Source: Alloiococcus otitis ATCC 51267 | GTDB taxonomy: Bacteria > Bacillota > Bacilli > Lactobacillales > Carnobacteriaceae_A | Direction of reading: 5' to 3' | Assembly: GCF_000315445.1 (NCBI RefSeq) | Contig: NZ_JH992957.1 | Location: 88,854 to 152,853, forward strand | DNA: 64,000 nt | Notes under the pieces: model-generated | What the model was told of the DNA's origin: nothing | Databases searched by the model: none | The model's input: only the letters and a program-made list of their open reading frames with translations | Made by a program: the position numbers and the translations under genes | Part shown: positions 55,639-64,000 of the stretch, one piece after another | Numbering within the stretch: the first letter of the stretch is position 1 | How the letters are laid out: the number at the start of each line of letters is the position of its first letter

Positions 55639-55675
55639 AAAAAAAGCGATCAGACAAAAGTCTGATCGCTTTTTT
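55639..55675. terminator. Bidirectional terminator between yclQ and ald
   Basis: AAAAAAGCGATCAGAC, AAAA loop, GTCTGATCGCTTTTTT: a perfect stem with runs at both ends, serving both convergent genes. Confidence 0.9.
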
Positions 55676-55695
55676 AAAGGTCTTTATCAATTAGA

Positions 55696-56805
55696 TTAAT
55701 CGAGCAATCGGTTTAATTCAGTGTATTCCAAATCAAAGGCATGGGCCACAGCCTCGTTTGTTACTTTACCTTGATAGACATTGACACCAGTGTAAATGGT
55801 TTGATCTTCTTTAGCCGCTTGGATTCCGTCATTAGCCAAGTGACGGGCATATTGCAGGGTAGAGTTGGTTAGGGCAATGGTAGAAGTTCGAGGAACGGCA
55901 CCAGGGATGTTAGCAACAGCGTAGTGGATGACCCCATGTTTGATGTAAACTGGGTCACTGTGTAGGGTAGGGTGAGTTGAAGTTTCCACATTTCCACCTT
56001 GGTCAATCGCAATGTCCACGATAACTGACCCTTCATCCATTGATTTAACCATTTCTTCGGTTATGAGGACTGGCGCTTTAGCACCTGGGACAAGGACCCC
56101 GGTAATAATAAGGTCTGATTCTTTAACGGTGTTGGCAATAGTAGTTGGGTTAGAGATAAGGGTTTCGACTTGACCGTTGAAGATATTGTCTAATTCTGAC
56201 AAGCGTTCAGGGTTTAAGTCTAAGATGGTCACGCTAGCCCCCATACCATGGGCAACTTTAGCAGCATTTTCACCAACGACACCCCCACCGATAATCCCAA
56301 CTTTTGACCGTTTAACAGTTGGAACAGCACCGATAAGGACCCCTTTCCCACCGTTGATTTTTTCCAGGAATTTGGTCCCGGCTTGAACCGCCATCTTACC
56401 TGCAACCTCACTCATTGGGGTCAGGAGAGGGAGTTTGCCGTTTTTAACCATGGTTTCATAAGCAATAGCAGTGACACCTTTGTCCGCTAAAACTTTGGTT
56501 AATTTTTCTTCATTAGCTAGGTGAAGGTAGGTAAATAGGATGAGGCCATCGTAGAAGTAGTCGTATTCTTCTTCTTGAGGCTCTTTAACCTTGACGACCA
56601 TTTGAGCTTTCCAGACATCAGCTGGGCTGGTTTCAATTTTTGCCCCAGCTTCTTCATAGGCTTGGTCATTAAAGTTTGAACCTACACCAGCCTGGCTTTG
56701 GACCAAGACAGTGTGACCATCATCTACTAAAACCTTAACGTTATCTGGTGTTAAGGCAACACGATTTTCTAGATTCTTAATTTCCTTAGGTACACCAATT
56801 ATCAT
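55696..56805 (-). CDS. ald: Alanine dehydrogenase
   Basis: NAD-dependent interconversion of alanine and pyruvate plus ammonia. The 369-residue protein begins [18 protein letters not shown] with the pyruvate-binding Arg. It has VKVKEP (catalytic-lysine region), TYLHLA (His) and the nucleotide-binding [17 protein letters not shown]. The start ATG 56805 follows AAGGAGGAAA. It is monocistronic. Confidence 0.95.
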   Translation of the reverse strand: MIIGVPKEIKNLENRVALTPDNVKVLVDDGHTVLVQSQAGVGSNFNDQAYEEAGAKIETSPADVWKAQMVVKVKEPQEEEYDYFYDGLILFTYLHLANEEKLTKVLADKGVTAIAYETMVKNGKLPLLTPMSEVAGKMAVQAGTKFLEKINGGKGVLIGAVPTVKRSKVGIIGGGVVGENAAKVAHGMGASVTILDLNPERLSELDNIFNGQVETLISNPTTIANTVKESDLIITGVLVPGAKAPVLITEEMVKSMDEGSVIVDIAIDQGGNVETSTHPTLHSDPVYIKHGVIHYAVANIPGAVPRTSTIALTNSTLQYARHLANDGIQAAKEDQTIYTGVNVYQGKVTNEAVAHAFDLEYTELNRLLD

Positions 56806-57070
56806 AAAATATTTCCTCCTTAAAATAAAACTACAGAATTATTATACCATTATTGCCCGCTTCCACAAATGTAAATTAGAATAAGGTTAAGTCCTGTCTT
56901 TTATTGTAAGGGCTTAAGAGATAAGGTTTATAACAATTCAGACGGCTTAACCTTTAATTACCTAAAAATTAAGTTTACTTTATTCAAAGAATATTTTATA
57001 AAATGACAGAATAAAATTTTCGTCTTTCGGCCCTAATTGGAATGACGATTCGGTAAAATGTTCAGGTCTT

Positions 57071-57079
57071 TGCTATAAT
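57071..57079 (+). promoter_or_regulatory. Extended -10 promoter of the YktB-like gene
   Basis: TGCTATAAT is a perfect extended -10, 21 bases before the start codon; no good -35 is needed or seen. Confidence 0.6.
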
Positions 57080-57099
57080 CAAGTTAAAGAGGTGAAAAC

Positions 57100-57729
57100 A
57101 TGGAATTATTTAAGCAAGAGATGTTTGATATTTTTCAGGTTCAAGGATTGGATGACCGGATGGACCAGATACGGTCTCAGATCCAACCCATCTTCCAAGG
57201 CCTACAAGGAGAATTTCAAGACTATATTAATAACTCTACTGGACGTGACCTGGGCTTTCATATTGCCCAACACTTAAGACGTACTGTTAACCCCCCAGAA
57301 GCGACTTGGTGTGCCTTTGGTGGCAATAACCGAGGCTATAAGAAATACCCCCACCTTCAAGTTCAAATCAACGCTGACCATATTTTTATCGGTCTAGCTT
57401 TGATCGACAACCCAAAATATAGAAAAGAAATTGGCCAGGAATTTCAAGCTAATCCGAATCACTGGCAGAATTTAAGCGGAGACTTTTATATCTCCCAAGA
57501 CCACACGAAAACAGACCTTCTTGACCTCAATCAAGACAATATGGAGGAGACTGTGGACCGCTTAGTTAACGTTAAAAAAGGAGAAATCATGCTTGGGAGA
57601 ATCATTAGACCAGACAGTCCCTTGTTAGAAGATGACCAAGGTCAAGAAGATTACATTAAGGAAACTTTCGACAAGATTTTACCCCTATACAAGCAAAGTC
57701 TAGACTGTTATTTTAAATTAGACCGGTAA
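57100..57729 (+). CDS. yktB: YktB / DUF1054 family protein
   Basis: The 209-residue soluble protein matches YktB (DUF1054). It contains GRDLGFHIAQHLRRTVNPPE, TWCAFGGNNRGYKKYPHLQV and HIFIGLALIDNPKYR. No enzyme activity is known for the family. ATG 57100 has AAAGAGGTG upstream. It is monocistronic, between ald and rpsD. Confidence 0.82.
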   Translation: MELFKQEMFDIFQVQGLDDRMDQIRSQIQPIFQGLQGEFQDYINNSTGRDLGFHIAQHLRRTVNPPEATWCAFGGNNRGYKKYPHLQVQINADHIFIGLALIDNPKYRKEIGQEFQANPNHWQNLSGDFYISQDHTKTDLLDLNQDNMEETVDRLVNVKKGEIMLGRIIRPDSPLLEDDQGQEDYIKETFDKILPLYKQSLDCYFKLDR

Positions 57730-57754
57730 ATTTTGATTTTTAAAGGGAAAAGAA

Positions 57755-57783
57755 TTGACACTAGCAGGATTATAAGGTATGAT
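57755..57783 (+). promoter_or_regulatory. Promoter of rpsD
   Basis: -35 TTGACA (perfect, 57755-57760), a 17-base spacer and -10 TATGAT (57778-57783). Confidence 0.88.
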
Positions 57784-57794
57784 AAATTCTGTGT

Positions 57795-57950
57795 AAAATA
57801 ATGCAGCGAGGAAGGGTGGAACCGTCAACAGTTCCTTGCACAAGATGTGCGAATGAGTAGCTAGCGGCTGCAATAAGTGAAAATTAAAAGGAAATGTACG
57901 ACCACTGACTTCCATACTCTTATTTTACTCCAAAAAAATTTATTGGAGGA
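57795..57950 (+). promoter_or_regulatory. Structured rpsD leader (S4 autoregulatory type)
   Basis: An outer stem TGCAGC (57802-57807) / GCTGCA (57867-57872) encloses GGAAC / GTTCC (57818-57835) and GCAC / GTGC (57838-57850) hairpins, a multi-branched fold. Further down, CTCCAA (57928-57933) can pair with TTGGAG (57943-57948), which contains the ribosome-binding site of rpsD. S4 represses its own synthesis through leader RNA in many bacteria; that this leader does so is inferred from structure and position. Confidence 0.55.
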
Positions 57951-57956
57951 ATTTTC

Positions 57957-58562
57957 ATGTCAAGATATACAGGACCTTCCTGGAAGAAATCCCGTCGCTT
58001 GGGTATTTCCCTTTCAGGAACCGGGAAAGAATTAGCTAGAAGACCCTACGCGCCTGGTCAACACGGCCCAACTAGCCGTAACAAGTTGTCAGAATACGGC
58101 TTACAATTGAAAGAAAAACAAAAATTACGTTATCTCTATGGAATGAACGAACGACAATTCTTGAACTTGTTCAATAAGTCAGGCAAAATCCGTGAAGGTA
58201 AACAGGGTACCAATTTTATGATCTTGCTTGAGCGACGTTTAGACAACATCGTCTACCGTCTAGGTCTTGCTTCAACTCGGCGCCAAGCCCGCCAATTGGT
58301 CGTCCACGGCCACATTACAGTTGACGGCAAACGGGTAGATATCCCGTCTTACTCAGTTGAAGTTGGTCAAGTCATTGGAGTTAAAGAAAGTTCAAAAGAC
58401 CTTTCCGTTATTACCGAATCAGTTGAATCTCTTTACGGTAGACCGGACTTTTTGACTTTCGATGAAGATAAGTTAGAAGGTAGCTTGACCCGGTTGCCAT
58501 TACGTGAAGAAATGCCACAAGAAATTGAAGAATCCTTGGTTGTTGAGTTCTACAACCGTTAA
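57957..58562 (+). CDS. rpsD: 30S ribosomal protein S4
   Basis: Primary 16S rRNA-binding protein that starts 30S assembly. The 201-residue protein begins [20 protein letters not shown], then has [10 protein letters not shown] and the S4 domain [20 protein letters not shown] (about residues 92-150). No zinc-finger cysteines are present (C- form). It is monocistronic with its own leader and terminator. Confidence 0.97.
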   Translation: MSRYTGPSWKKSRRLGISLSGTGKELARRPYAPGQHGPTSRNKLSEYGLQLKEKQKLRYLYGMNERQFLNLFNKSGKIREGKQGTNFMILLERRLDNIVYRLGLASTRRQARQLVVHGHITVDGKRVDIPSYSVEVGQVIGVKESSKDLSVITESVESLYGRPDFLTFDEDKLEGSLTRLPLREEMPQEIEESLVVEFYNR

Positions 58563-58580
58563 GGATTATTTGGCAAAGCA

Positions 58581-58611
58581 AAAAGCCCGCAGTTTTCAAG
58601 CTGCGGGCTTT
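58581..58611 (+). terminator. Terminator of rpsD
   Basis: AAAGCCCGCAG, loop TTTTCAAG, CTGCGGGCTTT; the T-run is short (TTTCACTTT). Confidence 0.8.
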
Positions 58612-58671
58612 CACTTTGCTTACTTGTCTGGAAGTCATCTTTTGGGTTCGTCGGGAAGCTTGACTCATGCT

Positions 58672-59124
58672 TTACAAGTAGGGGTCCAAAATTTTGGCAC
58701 AAGCTTCCACTAATTCTTGGTCTTCCTGGCTAAAGCGGTTGACTTGGGCCGAGTCAATATCGATAACCCCGATGACTTCACCCTTCCGCGTTAAGGGAAC
58801 CACTAATTCTGACTTAGAATCTGGGTCACAGGCAATATGGCCCGGAAATTGGTGGACATTTGCCACCCGGATGCTGGTTTTCCGACTAAAGGCCGTGCCG
58901 CAGACACCCTGCTTGGTTTTTATTCGGTAGCAAGCCACCTTGCCCTGGAAGGGCCCGACTAGGAGTTCTTGCTCGTCTTCCTGCCAAAGATAGAAACCTA
59001 ACCAGTTAACATTGGGCAAGTCCTGGTATAAAAGGGCACTGGTATTACTGAGAATGGAGACAAAGTCACTTTCACCCCGGATAAGGTCCTGGAGTTTTTT
59101 TAAGATAGATTTTGGATCAGACAC
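58672..59124 (-). CDS. msrC: Free methionine-(R)-sulfoxide reductase (GAF domain)
   Basis: It reduces free L-methionine-R-sulfoxide. The 150-residue GAF-domain protein has the three active-site cysteines C65 (GKVACYRI), C75 (GVCGTA) and C99 (HIACDPDSKSELVVP). Their spacing of 10 and 24 equals that of the characterised E. coli enzyme. It is divergent from ezrA, as ytsP is in related genomes. Confidence 0.9.
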   Translation of the reverse strand: MSDPKSILKKLQDLIRGESDFVSILSNTSALLYQDLPNVNWLGFYLWQEDEQELLVGPFQGKVACYRIKTKQGVCGTAFSRKTSIRVANVHQFPGHIACDPDSKSELVVPLTRKGEVIGVIDIDSAQVNRFSQEDQELVEACAKILDPYL

Positions 59125-59192
59125 TTTTTCACCAACTTTCTGGGCAGATTAATGTAAAAATTAAGAACAGTATAACATACTTGCTACATTTT

Positions 59193-59201
59193 TGATATAC
59201 T
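59193..59201 (+). promoter_or_regulatory. Extended -10 promoter of ezrA
   Basis: TGATATACT, an extended -10 about 52 bases before the ezrA start. No clear -35 is seen. Confidence 0.5.
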
Positions 59202-59252
59202 AGTTTAGAGTATAAATTTCTAGTTTTTAACTAGCTTGAACGGAGGAAAAAC

Positions 59253-60956
59253 ATGCCTATCGAACTCACTATCATTTTAGTGCTTTTGGTTATCCTAGTG
59301 GCCTTTATTGGTTTTTTTATTTTAAAGCGACAAAATTATAATAACATTGTGGAATTAAAAGACCGACAAAAGGCTCTCATGGAAGGCTTGCCCACCCAGC
59401 GTTTAGAGAAGGTCCGTCAAATGGACATCAGTGGCCGGTCTCAAGACTATGCCGATAGCTTGGAAGACATGTGGGAAGACATTTTGGCTGGAAGGAATAT
59501 TACGGTTGAGAACCATCTCTTCCAAGCCGAGCAGATGAATGAACGCTACCACTTTAAGCAGACCAAGGACCAGCAAGATTTAGCCCACCAGGAACTAGAA
59601 GCTATCGAGGGGGACATGGTGAAATTATCTGACTCCTTAGAGGAGCTTATCAATCGAGAAGAAGCCAATGCCCACCGAATAAATGAGATTGAAAAGTCTT
59701 ATGAAGGAGTCCGGAAAAACTTACTTGAAAATTCCTTGTGGTATGGCCAAGCCGTTGACGCCTTGGAGGATAAGTTAGCGGATATGGAAGAAGAATTCAA
59801 GCATTTTGACAAGGTAACCAGTTGGGGTGACCATGAAGAGGGTCGGTCCGTTATCTTGCACCTCCACGACATGTTGGAAGAGATGCAGGCCTACCTGGAT
59901 GATATCCCTAAAATCATTGACCAAATCAACCAGGACTTTTACCCTCAAATAGAAGAAATTGAGTCTTCTTTTGACCAGCTCATCAATGAAGGCTTTGTTT
60001 TTAATGGGCCGCCTATTCCCCAGGAAGTGGAGTCTGTCGAAGACAGGATCCAAGAACTAGACCAGTTAATTGGTGGTCTGCAACTTGCCCAGGCCAAGGA
60101 ATTAGCGGGGACCATTTCCTTGGATATAGACCAGATCTATGAAAGAATGGAAGTCGAAATTTCTGCTAAAAATGAAAGTGACCAGTTGATTCCATCGGTC
60201 CAAAAAGCCTTATACTACTTAAGGGAAGAAGTCCGGGTCCTCTTTTTTGAAATTGACCGGGTGTCCCAAAGCTATGTCCTAATACACAATGAAGCAGACC
60301 AAATCCGCGAGTTAAGAGATTCAGTTGAGTTCCTAGAAGGCAAGTTTGACAAGATTGTCGATAACCTAGACAATAACTTCACGGCCTATTCCGAAGCTCT
60401 TAAAAACCTCAATTTCATCAAGTCTGAACTGATTTCCTTAAATGATGTCAAGAATGCTGTGACTGACCAGCTATATGGCTACCGAGATGAAGAAGTTCAA
60501 TTGAAGGACCAGCTCAACAAAATGGAAAGGAAGGCTAAGGGGCTTCGGCGCCGGATCCTCCGGGAAAACTTACCCGGTGTTCCGGCTAGCTACAGTGAGT
60601 ACTATACCTATGTAATGAAACTCTTGGCCAACTTGTCTGAAGAGTTAAACCGGCCCCGGTTAAAAGTCGAAAAAATCCATGACTTAATCCGAATTTGCCA
60701 GGAAGAGGTTAACAAGTTAGACCAAGAGACCGAAAAGCTCTTGGCCCATGCTAATTTAACTGAATTAATGGCCCAGAAGCTTTACCAGTACAAGGACCAA
60801 GAAGGGGATGTGGACCAGGCCATCGCCCAGAGTGAGAAACTTTTCAATGAGGACTATGACTACGAGTCTTCCTATATGGTTGTCCGCAACAAACTCAGTC
60901 AAATAAATCCTGACCTAGTCCAGTCTATCCAAGACGATTACAAAGAAGACCAATAA
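59253..60956 (+). CDS. ezrA: Septation ring formation regulator EzrA
   Basis: A membrane-anchored spectrin-like regulator of FtsZ. The 567-residue protein has one N-terminal membrane helix with the N-terminus outside (ELTIILVLLVILVAFIGFFI) and long cytoplasmic coiled coils to the end. It contains WEDILAGRNITVENHLFQAEQ, a conserved EzrA region. ATG 59253 follows ACGGAGGAAA. It is upstream of iscS-thiI, the usual Bacillota order. Confidence 0.93.
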   Translation: MPIELTIILVLLVILVAFIGFFILKRQNYNNIVELKDRQKALMEGLPTQRLEKVRQMDISGRSQDYADSLEDMWEDILAGRNITVENHLFQAEQMNERYHFKQTKDQQDLAHQELEAIEGDMVKLSDSLEELINREEANAHRINEIEKSYEGVRKNLLENSLWYGQAVDALEDKLADMEEEFKHFDKVTSWGDHEEGRSVILHLHDMLEEMQAYLDDIPKIIDQINQDFYPQIEEIESSFDQLINEGFVFNGPPIPQEVESVEDRIQELDQLIGGLQLAQAKELAGTISLDIDQIYERMEVEISAKNESDQLIPSVQKALYYLREEVRVLFFEIDRVSQSYVLIHNEADQIRELRDSVEFLEGKFDKIVDNLDNNFTAYSEALKNLNFIKSELISLNDVKNAVTDQLYGYRDEEVQLKDQLNKMERKAKGLRRRILRENLPGVPASYSEYYTYVMKLLANLSEELNRPRLKVEKIHDLIRICQEEVNKLDQETEKLLAHANLTELMAQKLYQYKDQEGDVDQAIAQSEKLFNEDYDYESSYMVVRNKLSQINPDLVQSIQDDYKEDQ

Positions 60957-60969
60957 GTATTTATCAAGC

Positions 60970-61005
60970 AGGACTCCAAAGCTAGCTTTTATTTGGGGTC
61001 CTTTT
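60970..61005 (+). terminator. Terminator of ezrA
   Basis: AGGACTCCAAA pairs with TTTGGGGTCCTTTT around GCTAGCTTTTA. Confidence 0.75.
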
Positions 61006-61070
61006 GCCTTAGTGGAAGCCGAGTAGTCCGGTCAGATTAACAATAGCAGTTTTAAAGAAAGGAGAGGCAA

Positions 61071-62213
61071 ATGATTTACTTTGATAACAGTGCTACAACC
61101 CCCATTTATCCTCAAGCCTTGGAGTCTTATGTGAAGGTTAGTCAAAATTACTTTGGCAACCCCTCCAGCTTGCACCAGTTGGGGGAGACAGCTTCCAAGC
61201 TCTTGAACCAAGCCCGCTACCAAATTGCCAAAATTATGGGGGTTATGCCTTCAGAAATTTACTTTACTTCCGGAGGGTCTGAAGGGGACAACTGGGTCAT
61301 CAAGGGGACTGCCCGAGCGAAGTCTTTCTACGGCAAGCACCTGATTACTTCTAAGATTGAACACCCGGCAGTCATGAACACCATGAAAGAGCTAGAAGAC
61401 CAGGGCTTTGAAGTTACTTATTTGAATGTCGACCAAAAAGGTTACATTGACCTAGAAGAACTTAAAGATGCCTTGCGTCCGGATACCATCCTCCTCTCCC
61501 TTATAGCTGTGAACAATGAAATGGGGGTTGTCCAGCCCATTGAAGCTATTTCAGAGATCCTAAAAGACTATCCGAGTGTCCACTTCCACCTGGATGCTGT
61601 GCAAACAGTGGGCCAGGTTGACCTTCACCTAGGAGAGGAGAGCAGGGTCGACATGGCTGTCTTCTCTGGCCATAAATTCCACGGTCCAAGAGGAGTGGGC
61701 TTCGTCTACGTGAAGTCCGGTAAGAACTTGACCCCTTTAGTTGAAGGAGGCGGACAGGAAGGAAATAAAAGAAGTGGGACAGAAAACCTGCCGGCTATTG
61801 TTGCCATGGCTAAGGCCTTGCGGATGGTCACAGACCAAGCAGGCCAAAGTCAACTTCCGAAACTCCGGGACAAACTCCTGAAGGGACTAGTCAAATATCC
61901 CGATATTGACCTATTTTCCCCACAAGAGGGGGCGCCCCATATCTTGACCTTTGGCATTCAGAATGTCAGGGGGGAAGTGACGGTCCATGCCTTTGAGGAA
62001 GAAGATATCTACCTGTCCACGACTTCGGCTTGCTCTAGCCGGTCAAACCGAGAGTCTTCCACCCTCCTAGCTATGGGAGTGAAGCCGGGCCATGCGCAAA
62101 CGGCTGTTCGGATCAGTTTATCTTTTGATAATAACCTAGAAGAAGTTGATGAATTTTTAAGGGTTCTAGATAAAGTTTACCAGCAATTTGAACCCGTCAG
62201 ACAAAGCAAGTAA
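61071..62213 (+). CDS. iscS: Cysteine desulfurase (NifS/IscS type, partner of ThiI)
   Basis: PLP enzyme that removes sulfur from cysteine as a persulfide. The 380-residue protein begins MIYFDNSATTPIYPQALES and has VFSGHKFHGPRGVGFVYV (PLP lysine) and the active-site cysteine in STTSACSSRSNRE. Adjacent thiI (11 bases downstream) makes it the sulfur donor for tRNA 4-thiouridine and possibly thiamine, like B. subtilis NifZ. The start ATG 61071 follows GAAAGGAGAGG. Confidence 0.94.
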   Translation: MIYFDNSATTPIYPQALESYVKVSQNYFGNPSSLHQLGETASKLLNQARYQIAKIMGVMPSEIYFTSGGSEGDNWVIKGTARAKSFYGKHLITSKIEHPAVMNTMKELEDQGFEVTYLNVDQKGYIDLEELKDALRPDTILLSLIAVNNEMGVVQPIEAISEILKDYPSVHFHLDAVQTVGQVDLHLGEESRVDMAVFSGHKFHGPRGVGFVYVKSGKNLTPLVEGGGQEGNKRSGTENLPAIVAMAKALRMVTDQAGQSQLPKLRDKLLKGLVKYPDIDLFSPQEGAPHILTFGIQNVRGEVTVHAFEEEDIYLSTTSACSSRSNRESSTLLAMGVKPGHAQTAVRISLSFDNNLEEVDEFLRVLDKVYQQFEPVRQSK

Positions 62214-62224
62214 AGGAAGGTCTT

Positions 62225-63445
62225 ATGCAAATTGATGAAATATTAATCCGATACGGCGAATTATCCACCAAAGGGAAAAATATTAAAGACTTTATAAAAA
62301 CCTTGGCCTCGAATGTTAGCCAGGCTGTTGCTGACTTAGACCGGGTTGAGCTGACCTGGTCCAGGGACCGGATGCATGTCAAGGTCAACAATTCTGATCA
62401 AGGCCCGGAAATTATGGACCGCTTACAAAAGGTCTTTGGTATCCAAAATCTATCTCCAGCCATTAAAGTTGGGAAAGACTTGGACCAAGTGAAAGACCAG
62501 GTCGCTAGTCTGGCCCATGATAAGTTTCAGCCGGGGATGACCTTTAAAATTGATACCCACCGGGCGGATCATGACTACCCCTATAACTCCATGGAACTCA
62601 ACCGGATTTTAGGCTCTGCCGTTATCCAGGCCCAGCCCGGTTTCAAAGCCCAAATGGAAGAGCCTGACTTACGAATCCGGGTTGAGTTTAGGCAAGATGC
62701 TGTTTATCTTTCAACTGACACCCTACCAGGTGCCAAAGGACTTCCGGTCGGGACGGCTGGCAAGGGAAGTTTAATGCTGTCAGGCGGAATTGATTCACCA
62801 GTTGCCGGCTACCTGTCCATGAAGCGGGGCATGACAGTTGAAGCTGTCCACTTCCACAGCCCACCCTACACCTCACCTCAAGCCTTGGCCAAGGCCAAGG
62901 ACTTGGCTGGGAAAATCGCCAAGTTCGGAGGGCCTGTTACCTTTATCGAAGTGCCTTTTGCCCACATCCAAGAGGCCATCAAGGAGCATATACCCGAAGG
63001 TTACACCATGACCATCACTAGACGGATGATGCTCCGGCTCACAGACCGAATTCGCCAAGACCGGGGCAGTCAGGCAATTATAACGGGTGAATCTTTAGGC
63101 CAGGTGGCTTCCCAGACCCTGGAAAGCATGCAGGCCATTAATGCTGTCACCACCACCCCGGTCTTAAGACCCCTGGTTGCTATGGACAAAAATGAAATCA
63201 TTGACCTGTCCCGGGTGATTGACACCTATGACTTGGCCACCCTCCCTTATGAGGATTGTTGTACCATTTTTGCCCCGACTAAGCCAAAGACCAAGCCCAA
63301 GGTTGACAATGCCATCCGCTATGAACAAGCCTTAGACATTGAGGATTTAATGGACCAGGCCTTAGCTAGTCTTAAAATTGAGACTATCTATCCTGGACAG
63401 CTGGTTGAAGACCAAGAAAAAGAAGAATTTGACTCTATTTTATAA
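62225..63445 (+). CDS. thiI: tRNA 4-thiouridine synthase ThiI
   Basis: It adenylates and thiolates U8 of tRNAs. The 406-residue protein has an N-terminal ferredoxin-like region (LIRYGELSTKGKNIKDF), a THUMP domain (about 60-165) and the PP-loop LMLSGGIDSPVAGYL. There is no C-terminal rhodanese domain, so sulfur must come straight from IscS, as in Bacillus. ATG 62225 follows AAAGGAAGG. Confidence 0.95.
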   Translation: MQIDEILIRYGELSTKGKNIKDFIKTLASNVSQAVADLDRVELTWSRDRMHVKVNNSDQGPEIMDRLQKVFGIQNLSPAIKVGKDLDQVKDQVASLAHDKFQPGMTFKIDTHRADHDYPYNSMELNRILGSAVIQAQPGFKAQMEEPDLRIRVEFRQDAVYLSTDTLPGAKGLPVGTAGKGSLMLSGGIDSPVAGYLSMKRGMTVEAVHFHSPPYTSPQALAKAKDLAGKIAKFGGPVTFIEVPFAHIQEAIKEHIPEGYTMTITRRMMLRLTDRIRQDRGSQAIITGESLGQVASQTLESMQAINAVTTTPVLRPLVAMDKNEIIDLSRVIDTYDLATLPYEDCCTIFAPTKPKTKPKVDNAIRYEQALDIEDLMDQALASLKIETIYPGQLVEDQEKEEFDSIL

Positions 63446-63454
63446 GCTCTGACT

Positions 63455-63482
63455 TTGCACAAAAGTTAAAATATGGTAAACT
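63455..63482 (+). promoter_or_regulatory. Promoter of the valine T-box leader
   Basis: -35 TTGCAC (63455-63460), a 16-base spacer and -10 TAAACT (63477-63482), ten bases after thiI. Confidence 0.6.
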
Positions 63483-63489
63483 GTCTTTA

Positions 63490-63705
63490 ATAACGATGCG
63501 TAAGACAAGTAGAAGGTCAAGTCAGCGAGCAAGTGGTTGGTGGGAACTTGCATGGACTTTTGAAGTAACTTACAAGTTGGTTGGGTGAAGTGAGTAGCCT
63601 GACCTGGTCACTAGGCCATTAACCTGTTTGAGCGATGCCAAAATTGGCATAAGTTAGGTGGTACCGCGAGTTTAACTCGTCCTATAAAGATAGGACGAGT
63701 TTTTA
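63490..63705 (+). promoter_or_regulatory. T-box riboswitch with valine specifier
   Basis: T-box sequence TTAGGTGGTACCGCG at 63654-63668, then a terminator (AACTCGTCCTAT / ATAGGACGAGTT plus T-run, 63674-63705). The lower helix of stem I is GTAAG / CTTAC, and the specifier loop holds an AAGTA S-turn on its 5' side. On the 3' side is GTA at 63565-63567, followed by A: a valine codon. The thiI-valS order known in lactobacilli supports a valS gene just beyond the window. Confidence 0.85.
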
Positions 63706-63706
63706 T

Positions 63707-64000
63707 GTGCGCCCGGCATGGGTGACAACTTGGTGGTGAAAGTCCACTGCAGGCCTGGCAGTAGGAACTGTTAGCTGAAGGCAAGGGTGTCCATCGTGAG
63801 GTGGAATCTGAAGGAAGCTGGAGGCAAACACTCGCACTGACGAACAGAAACTTCATATCAAGGCTGATTTGAGATGGATGAGCTTGCATAACAAAGTAAA
63901 GTCCAATACTGCACAAGTCCCTTTCAGTAAATGAAGCAGTGACATGAGTGGAAGGTTGTCACACCTTACTCGGGGAGGTCTCACTAGCGTTTAGTAGTAA
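63707..64000 (+). mobile_element. Group IIC intron, second copy (5' end only)
   Basis: It begins GTGCGCCCGGC immediately after the T-box terminator (TTTTTAT, then intron). All 294 visible bases match 44388-44681. It runs off the right edge, so whether the reverse transcriptase gene is intact cannot be seen. Confidence 0.92.

Noticed and set aside
1..64000. CRISPR arrays, tRNA or rRNA genes, prophage, restriction or toxin-antitoxin systems
   Set aside because: None were seen on reading the window; the only mobile DNA found is the group IIC intron. A covariance-model scan for small RNAs was not possible.

Overview
The window is a chromosomal segment of a low-GC Gram-positive coccus of the Lactobacillales. 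The evidence is the dcw cell-division cluster with mraZ, divIB, sepF and divIVA, the yqeG-yqeH-yhbY-nadD-yqeK-rsfS cluster, T-box leaders, CtsR boxes and a PTS-dependent dihydroxyacetone kinase of the Lactococcus type. Gene content and the Asp-Gln-rich proteins would fit Aerococcaceae (for example Aerococcus), but that placement is inference. Almost everything is core genome. The mobile DNA is one complete group IIC intron and the first 294 bases of an identical second copy.

Layout. 1-3000: the start of an M20 peptidase gene (minus strand), then a lipoate operon of a free-standing lipoyl domain, lipA and a lipoate-protein ligase. 3001-3842 holds only decayed sequence. 3843-8758: glycerol/dihydroxyacetone use on the minus strand (dhaQ, dhaS, then dhaK-dhaL-dhaM-gldA), with a DhaS-type operator just upstream of the dhaK promoter. 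An ABC-transporter ATPase relic follows. 9337-13034: the spxH / CYTH / relQ / nadK / rluD stress block. 13160-17057: prfC converging on clpE, which has two CtsR boxes. 17363-19352: ptsH-ptsI, which supply the phosphate that DhaM needs. 19548-26243: a ribosome-assembly, NAD and tRNA-modification operon ending in yceD-rpmF.

26657-44283: DUF3397 and the dcw cluster (mraZ, rsmH, ftsL, pbp2x, mraY, murD, murG, divIB, ftsA, ftsZ, sepF, yggT, ylmH, divIVA), then ileS under an isoleucine T-box. A four-repeat MraZ operator lies before mraZ. The intron (44388-46249) sits just after the ileS terminator. 46356-51633: a small GlsB-like membrane protein, TelA and XpaC (minus strand), then a Nudix hydrolase, a small membrane protein, mtnN and gdhA. 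51785-55600: a Fur-controlled siderophore ABC importer. 55696-63445: alanine dehydrogenase, a YktB protein, rpsD with a structured leader, free-methionine sulfoxide reductase, ezrA, iscS and thiI. The window ends with a valine-specific T-box (specifier GTA, presumably for valS) into which the second intron copy has inserted directly behind the terminator.

The points most worth a second look are the stand-alone lipoyl domain coupled to lipA, the group IIC intron lodged inside a T-box leader, the MraZ repeat operator, and the rpsD leader with a hairpin that can hide its own ribosome-binding site.
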